A DNA stretch of 64,000 bases from Tieghemostelium lacteum (Eukaryota; Evosea; Eumycetozoa; Dictyosteliales; Raperosteliaceae). The position numbers and the translations under genes are program-made. The notes below the pieces were generated by a model, which worked only from the letters and a program-made list of their open reading frames with translations, made no database searches and was not told the origin of the DNA. This document shows, piece after piece, positions 58,955 to 64,000 of this stretch; position 1 is the first letter of the stretch, and each line of letters begins with the position of its first letter. Location of the stretch: NCBI GenBank assembly GCA_001606155.1, contig LODT01000041.1:62001-126000 (forward strand), read 5' to 3'.

Positions 58955-60694
58955 TTAACTTAATAAATTAAAATCTGATATTTCAGTTTTATCCGAACCT
59001 TTTGATTTGTGTTCTCTAGTATTATTGTGGGTGTTTTTGTTACTATTATTTACTTTGTTATTTTGAGTTTTCTTATTAAAAGTATTTGTTAATTGAACTG
59101 GGGTTTGAAATGAAGGTATAGGTATGCTAGAAGGTTGATGTTGATGTAGTTGAGGTTGTGCTTGCGTTTGTGGTTGAGGTTGGAGTTGAGGTTGGGGCTG
59201 TTGGTTATTTTGTTGTCTTTTGTTTTTACTTTGTTTGTTCTTATGTCGGTTATTAGATCCTAAATTAAATGATTTTAGTGGTGGGAAATCACGAGTACTA
59301 CTATTTACATTTGTATTTATACTGTTGTTGCTACTAGTATTTAAATTTGAATTTGTACTGTTACTACTACTAGTATTAAATATATTCTTATTCGCTGTAT
59401 TGTTATTTATAGACCAAGTAGGTGAAATAATAGGCATTGATTGTGGGTATAAAGGTGAATCGTCAAGTTCAATAGGATTTTGAGCTGATCCTACTGGTTT
59501 TGTAGTACAAATTGCCATTTTAATTGTATCAGACCAACTTTTTGAATGGTCCATTAATATATTATTATTATTTTGACTAATTGACAAACTGATAGTGTCT
59601 GCATTCAGTTTTCTCATTTCTACTGGATTAGGTAGATTTGGCATTCGTTTTGGAATTGGGTGAGAGAATATAGATGACGTAGATTCAATATTAGATTCTC
59701 TTTTCTTTTTGGTTACTAATGGTTCAGTTTCATCGATTTGTTGCTTATTAGTTGAGGTAGTAGTACTATGTGATTTAAAATCAACAATTTGTTGGTCACT
59801 ATTCGATACATCATATGTTCTTTTAGAAGAGTTTGGTATTTTTAGTGGATTTGGATCAAAATATCCTCTAGATTTTTGTTGATTTGGTACAGTATCATTT
59901 TCTATAATCTCCACAACTTCATCATTTAAATTTATAGAACCTAATGTATTGATAATATGATGATTTGTGTTGGTGGCTAGAAATTGATTTTGTTCCAGTA
60001 AAACGTTTTTAACAGGTGATGGTTTAATAGGTGATTTGAATTTAATAGAATTGTTGGTTTTGTTAATGATATTATTATTGTTGTTATTATTGTTGCTGTT
60101 TAATTTATTAGAAAGCAATTGAAAGATTTCTATTGGCGATGATGATTTATTGAATGATAAATCACATTTCCTACTAAGAGTAAAGATTAAATAGGTATAT
60201 TTGAGTGAGTTTATAGAGGTTTCTCTTTCTGGTGATCCTAGGAATGAATAGACTCTCTCTATGTTGTCTAGGAATTTATAGACATCATCCATAGAGATTG
60301 GTTGTTGATGTGCCCAATCATTTCTAACTTTTATAATATCATGAATTAGATTTTTGAAAGAATGTTCAGTTGAAGTTTTTAAATCCTTATTGACAGATAA
60401 ACTCTGAAATATCAGAGGTTTGTTGAGGAATAGTAGCACTTTAGTTACATCCCAACTATTGAAATCAATATCATCATTTCTTTTAGAAGATGAATCGAAT
60501 CTATTTCTGTGTACAATATCATGTGTTTTTGCCTCTTGTATCAAATTATTTGGTGCACCGAGTAATATTAGTTTAGTATTAATAATACCCTTATACCTAT
60601 CAATTAGGTAATCTCTGAGCGTATTTAGCCCTTTTCCAATAAGATTAAAACTATAATCAATCCCCCATTCTGAAAAGTTATCTTCTGTAATCAT
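58955..60694 (-). CDS. Swt1-type HEPN domain protein with long disordered tail
   Basis: Single exon, 579 aa. Residues 10-155 resemble the HEPN domain found in Swt1: NLIGKGLNTLRDYLIDRY, NSWDVTKVLLFLNKPLIFQS and, near 120-150, IIKVRNDWAHQQPISMDDVY. RNDWAH supplies the R-x4-H motif (R124, H129) of HEPN ribonucleases. Human SWT1 combines a PIN domain with this HEPN; no PIN domain is visible here. The other 420 residues are low in complexity (Asn, Ser, Gln/Pro), with two hydrophobic-acidic patches (VVEIIENDT, PIELDDSPL) that could be SUMO-interacting motifs. RNA cleavage or RNA binding in quality control is inference. Confidence 0.7.
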   Translation of the reverse strand: MITEDNFSEWGIDYSFNLIGKGLNTLRDYLIDRYKGIINTKLILLGAPNNLIQEAKTHDIVHRNRFDSSSKRNDDIDFNSWDVTKVLLFLNKPLIFQSLSVNKDLKTSTEHSFKNLIHDIIKVRNDWAHQQPISMDDVYKFLDNIERVYSFLGSPERETSINSLKYTYLIFTLSRKCDLSFNKSSSPIEIFQLLSNKLNSNNNNNNNNIINKTNNSIKFKSPIKPSPVKNVLLEQNQFLATNTNHHIINTLGSINLNDEVVEIIENDTVPNQQKSRGYFDPNPLKIPNSSKRTYDVSNSDQQIVDFKSHSTTTSTNKQQIDETEPLVTKKKRESNIESTSSIFSHPIPKRMPNLPNPVEMRKLNADTISLSISQNNNNILMDHSKSWSDTIKMAICTTKPVGSAQNPIELDDSPLYPQSMPIISPTWSINNNTANKNIFNTSSSNSTNSNLNTSSNNSINTNVNSSTRDFPPLKSFNLGSNNRHKNKQSKNKRQQNNQQPQPQLQPQPQTQAQPQLHQHQPSSIPIPSFQTPVQLTNTFNKKTQNNKVNNSNKNTHNNTREHKSKGSDKTEISDFNLLS

Positions 60695-60862
60695 TTTTTA
60701 AACATATATAAAATAAATATAAAGTTTAAAACTTAATAGAGTCGATAAACAAACTAGTTCAAATAAATAAGAAAAAATTAAAAAAATTTTTAAAATATTT
60801 CAAAAAGAAGATATCTTCTTTTTGAGTTTTACAGTTAAATGCTTACCCCTTTTGGGTGGTTT

Positions 60863-62429
60863 TTAGTATGGTTGATATCTAAAAGTGTTATTTATAGTTT
60901 TCATAGGTAATGCTGATGTAGATGGTAAATAGTTCTGTTTATATTGAACATTCATACCTGCATGGTTGAATAGATTTGGATTTATAAAAGTAGGTTGAGT
61001 TGGAAACTGTTGTGGTGCAGTATAGATAAATGGTATACTAAAGTTATTATTAATCATATGGTGATTATTGTATGCTGATGATGGGTACACCTGCGATACA
61101 CCATTATGTAACATTGAAATATTATTATTTTGTTGATGTAATTGTTGTTGTTTGGAAATTGATCTTTTTAATTTTCTGTTCTTTAGTTCATCTCTGTGTT
61201 TCTTGTCAATTGGTTTGGCAAGTGTTATAAATAACTTTCTTTTATCATAACATATAGGGTTGGACTTATTGTGTTCAAGTAGTTTCTCAACTGATGATCT
61301 ATCTATATAGTGAACAAATGCAAAGTCTCTTCTAGAAGTTTGGTTATGGTTGTCCATTGGTATGACAATCTTTTCAATTTCACCATACTCTTCAAATATC
61401 ACTTTTAAGTCTTTCTCGTTCTTATACTCTGGTAGATTCTTTACATAAACTGATTTAACTTGTTTCATTATCTCTTCATTTGGTTCCTGTATTGGATCTG
61501 ACCAATTTATTGTTATACTTGTACCAACCACCTTAAAACCAGGACTACTAAACACCTTCAGAGCACTCTCAGCTAAATAATGATCTTTATATTCTATAAA
61601 CACAAATCCTCTATTTCTACTAGAATTATCTGGATCCTAATTAATTCAAATAATTTTAAAAATTAGTATACCCTATACCCACCATCACACAATATACCCA
61701 TATTTAACATACCTGTAAAAAATCAATATTTGAAATACCTGGAGTACTTTGATTTAAAATATCCAATAGTTTAGCTCTACTTAGATCTTTTGGTAAACCA
61801 CCCATAAATAATTTTCTTTTGTTTTCCGATAGTTTAACTCTAAGTAGTTTTCCTTTAAGTTCTGTATTATCCAGATTAGATACAGCCAATTGACAATCTG
61901 ATTTATCTTTATACAGGATGAAGGCAAATCCTCTATTTTGGTTACTAGCCTTGTCCTTTATTAACCGAACATTTTGAACTCTATCTTCAGTACCCATATT
62001 AAACAAACTAATTAAATCACTCTCTGTAGCCAGAGGTGAAATCCCACCCACAAAAACCTCATTTTCACCACACAACAAATTTCCATTATTTTCATTGGAA
62101 GTCTCCTGTTCTTGTATTACTTTTTGCTCACTTAGATTTCCACTGTCATCTGATGACTCGGAATTTGTTGGTGATAATATATGATTTTCAGTATTTGAAA
62201 TTAAATCTTTGGTGGTATCTACATGTAAGTATTCCTTTTCAATATTCTTTAGTATATCCTTCTATAATCACAAAATTTAGAAATATGGAGTAAACATAAT
62301 GAGTTATATAGTCTATAGTTATCTAATAATATATAGAATATTTACAAATAGAGATGCATTGTTTAATTTTAATGAATTATCAGTAGAGGATGGAATACTA
62401 TTCGGATTCATTAATTGAATTGGAGGCAT
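60863..62429 (-). CDS. Three-RRM RNA-binding protein, hnRNP Q/R (SYNCRIP)-like
   Basis: CDS complement(join(60863..61636, 61713..62261, 62346..62429)), 468 aa, all introns phase 0. RRM1: EVFVGGISPLATESDLISLF and NRGFAFILYKDK. RRM2: RKLFMGGLPKDLSRAKLLDI and NRGFVFIEYKDHYLAESALK. The link INWSDPIQEPNEEIMKQVKS is the SYNCRIP/hnRNP R hallmark (human VEWADPIEDPDPEVM). RRM3: SVYVKNLPEYKNEKDLKVIF. A basic Lys/Arg segment and a Gln/Asn-rich tail follow. Such proteins act in mRNA stability, transport and editing complexes. The RRM3 RNP1 (RRDFAFVHY) is intact. Exon 1 encodes only 28 residues. Confidence 0.9.
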
Positions 62430-62991
62430 TTTTAAAATTAAGTTAATATATTTTAAAATAATAGAAAAAAAAAATTTTTGTATTTACTTTAAAAGTAAAA
62501 TTGTAAATTAATGCATTTGAAAATTTCTATATAAAGAAACTTCAACATTAATTTTTACAAAAATGTTTTTTTTTCGGTTTTTATTAAACATTTATAAAAT
62601 ATTCTTTCTTAATTAGAATAATGTTCTATTTATTAATCATTAGGGAATACTGTGTGGAAAAAAAGAAAAAAGTTAATGAAAAACAGGGACATGGATATAT
62701 TGGTAAGTGAAAAGGGGAATTCTTTGAAGTTTGGCCTTTGAAGAAATGATTAAATAATATCTTCCATATATATGAAGCTGGTTATATGTATGTTGTTAGA
62801 CTTTACTTTTTTTTAATAAAACCTGGTTGATATTTTTAAATATTCAGTGAAAAGATGTCTGCCAAATCTGACAGTTTTTTTTTCAAAAATTAAAAAATAA
62901 ATAACCACACTCACCGTTGTATTATGATAAAAATAGATTTAATCAAAAAAACATAAATAATTTTTAATTTATTATTTGATTATATTACATA
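62430..62991. other. Divergent promoter region, RRM protein and ABCA transporter
   Basis: 562 bp, AT-rich with long A and T runs. No coding frame or known element recognised. Confidence 0.5.
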
Positions 62992-64000
62992 ATGAAAGGT
63001 GTTGGAAATCAAATTAAAACCTTAATTAAAAAGAACTTCTTATTAAAGAAAAAGAATAAATGTGGAATATGCTGTGAGATAGTATTTCCACTTTTTATTA
63101 TAGCCTTTATGTTTATGATATTAAGTACGAATTTTTATTTAACAAAATTTATTATAATACTAATAAATGTAATATTCGATTGTGATAGGTTTTATATTGT
63201 TAATTAAAGATAATTATGATGAAAAACCAATTATTCCATTAGGTTTTCAATTGGATACTGATAAGATCCTGTTGTATAGTAGTGTGAATGGAAATGCAAT
63301 GACACTGGAACAGATACAAGTTATAGAAGCTATGAAGATTCAAGTTTCTATACTTAGAGGTGGTTTGGATAATGTCACTTTAGATAGCTATTTTAAACAA
63401 TTTGAAAACCAACAATCAATGGAACTTTACTTTACAAATAATAGTAAGACAGTTTTGGGTGGTGTATGGTTTGAGAATACTGAGGTTTCAAATGTGACTA
63501 ATCCATTTAAATATAGTGTCAGAGTAGATGCAGATCATGTTTATAATAATGATAAGGTGAAAGATCAAGGATATGATTCAATGATTTATCAAAAAGAAGG
63601 ATTTTCAAGTATTCAAGCATCTGTAGATCAAGCAGTTTTGAATATTCATGGATTTAATCAGAGTTTGAATATCAGTACTCAGATATTTCCAAATCCATTT
63701 ACTGAACCTTATCAACGTTGGAATAACGGAAGAAATGCAATTCTAAAAGATGCAGGATCAGTTTTTGTAACAGCTGCATTCTTTTTATTTTCATTCCGTC
63801 TCATTACTGAACTGGTCCAAGAAAAAGAAACTAAGATCCGAGAGGGTATGAAAATGATGGGAATGAGTGATTTTGCTTATTTCGTCAGTTGGATGACAAG
63901 TTCACTCACTATAGCATTTCCAATTATGGTACTGATTTTCTTGATTATTAGAGGAACAGGTTTGATTTATAACACCAGTTTTGGAGTTGTATTTCTACTC
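62992..64000 (+). CDS. ABC transporter, subfamily A (3' partial)
   Basis: CDS join(62992..63124, 63189..>64000), 315 residues visible and in frame to the window edge. Exon 1 encodes a basic start (IKTLIKKNFLLKKKNK) and the first membrane helix (IVFPLFIIAFMFMIL). The intron (donor GTACGA, acceptor GATAG) is phase 1. A large extracytoplasmic loop with N-glycosylation sites follows. Then come SVFVTAAFFLFSFRLITELV, the ABCA signature EKETKIREGMKMMGMSD, and further helices. The nucleotide-binding domains lie beyond the window. ABCA proteins move lipids across membranes. Confidence 0.92.

Overview
The window is nuclear DNA from a dictyostelid social amoeba. It is strongly AT-rich, with homopolymer A/T spacers. 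Most introns are short (about 55-90 nt), AT-rich and start GTATGT or GTAAGT. Proteins carry poly-Q, poly-N and S/T tracts, and several families are typical of dictyostelids (ComC-like EGF/IPT membrane proteins, degenerate ankyrin proteins, RWP-RK, TKL kinases). I cannot name the species; a group 1/2 dictyostelid is a guess. Twenty-nine protein genes are supported. I saw no tRNA, rRNA, transposon or CRISPR array. Exon joins were placed by hand from splice signals, reading frame and family conservation.

Region 1 (1-17225) is a tandem array of four head-to-tail genes for large type I membrane proteins of the ComC type: signal peptide, large variable ectodomain, IPT/TIG-like domain, one EGF module, a conserved C-terminal beta domain, one membrane helix and a short basic tail. 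Their C-terminal halves are patchworks of near-identical tracts shared by different pairs, a sign of gene conversion. The first gene is cut by the window edge.

Region 2 (17294-26556) holds a MYND-finger protein, a DH-PH-FYVE RhoGEF, an ER DnaJ, a GNAT acetyltransferase, a small single-pass protein and the PRP4 splicing kinase. Region 3 (27153-35035) has a small unknown protein, two related long ankyrin-like proteins flanking a LURP-one protein, and mitochondrial bL9. Region 4 (35368-45276) has DPH3, a TKL kinase, an XPR1/PHO1-type phosphate exporter, a BRO1/BROX protein and DENND6.

Region 5 (45710-53346) is compact: an F-box/LRR-like protein, the tRNA methyltransferase TRM7/FTSJ1, an F-box-JmjC oxygenase, NOL12/RRP17 and UTP7/WDR46. 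TRM7/JmjC and NOL12/UTP7 are divergent pairs with very short shared promoters; NOL12 and UTP7 both belong to families acting in ribosome assembly. Region 6 (53347-64000) opens with a 3.9 kb non-coding stretch rich in CACCC/GTG motifs upstream of an RWP-RK transcription factor. It continues with a Swt1-type HEPN protein, an hnRNP-Q/R-like three-RRM protein and the start of an ABCA transporter that runs off the window.
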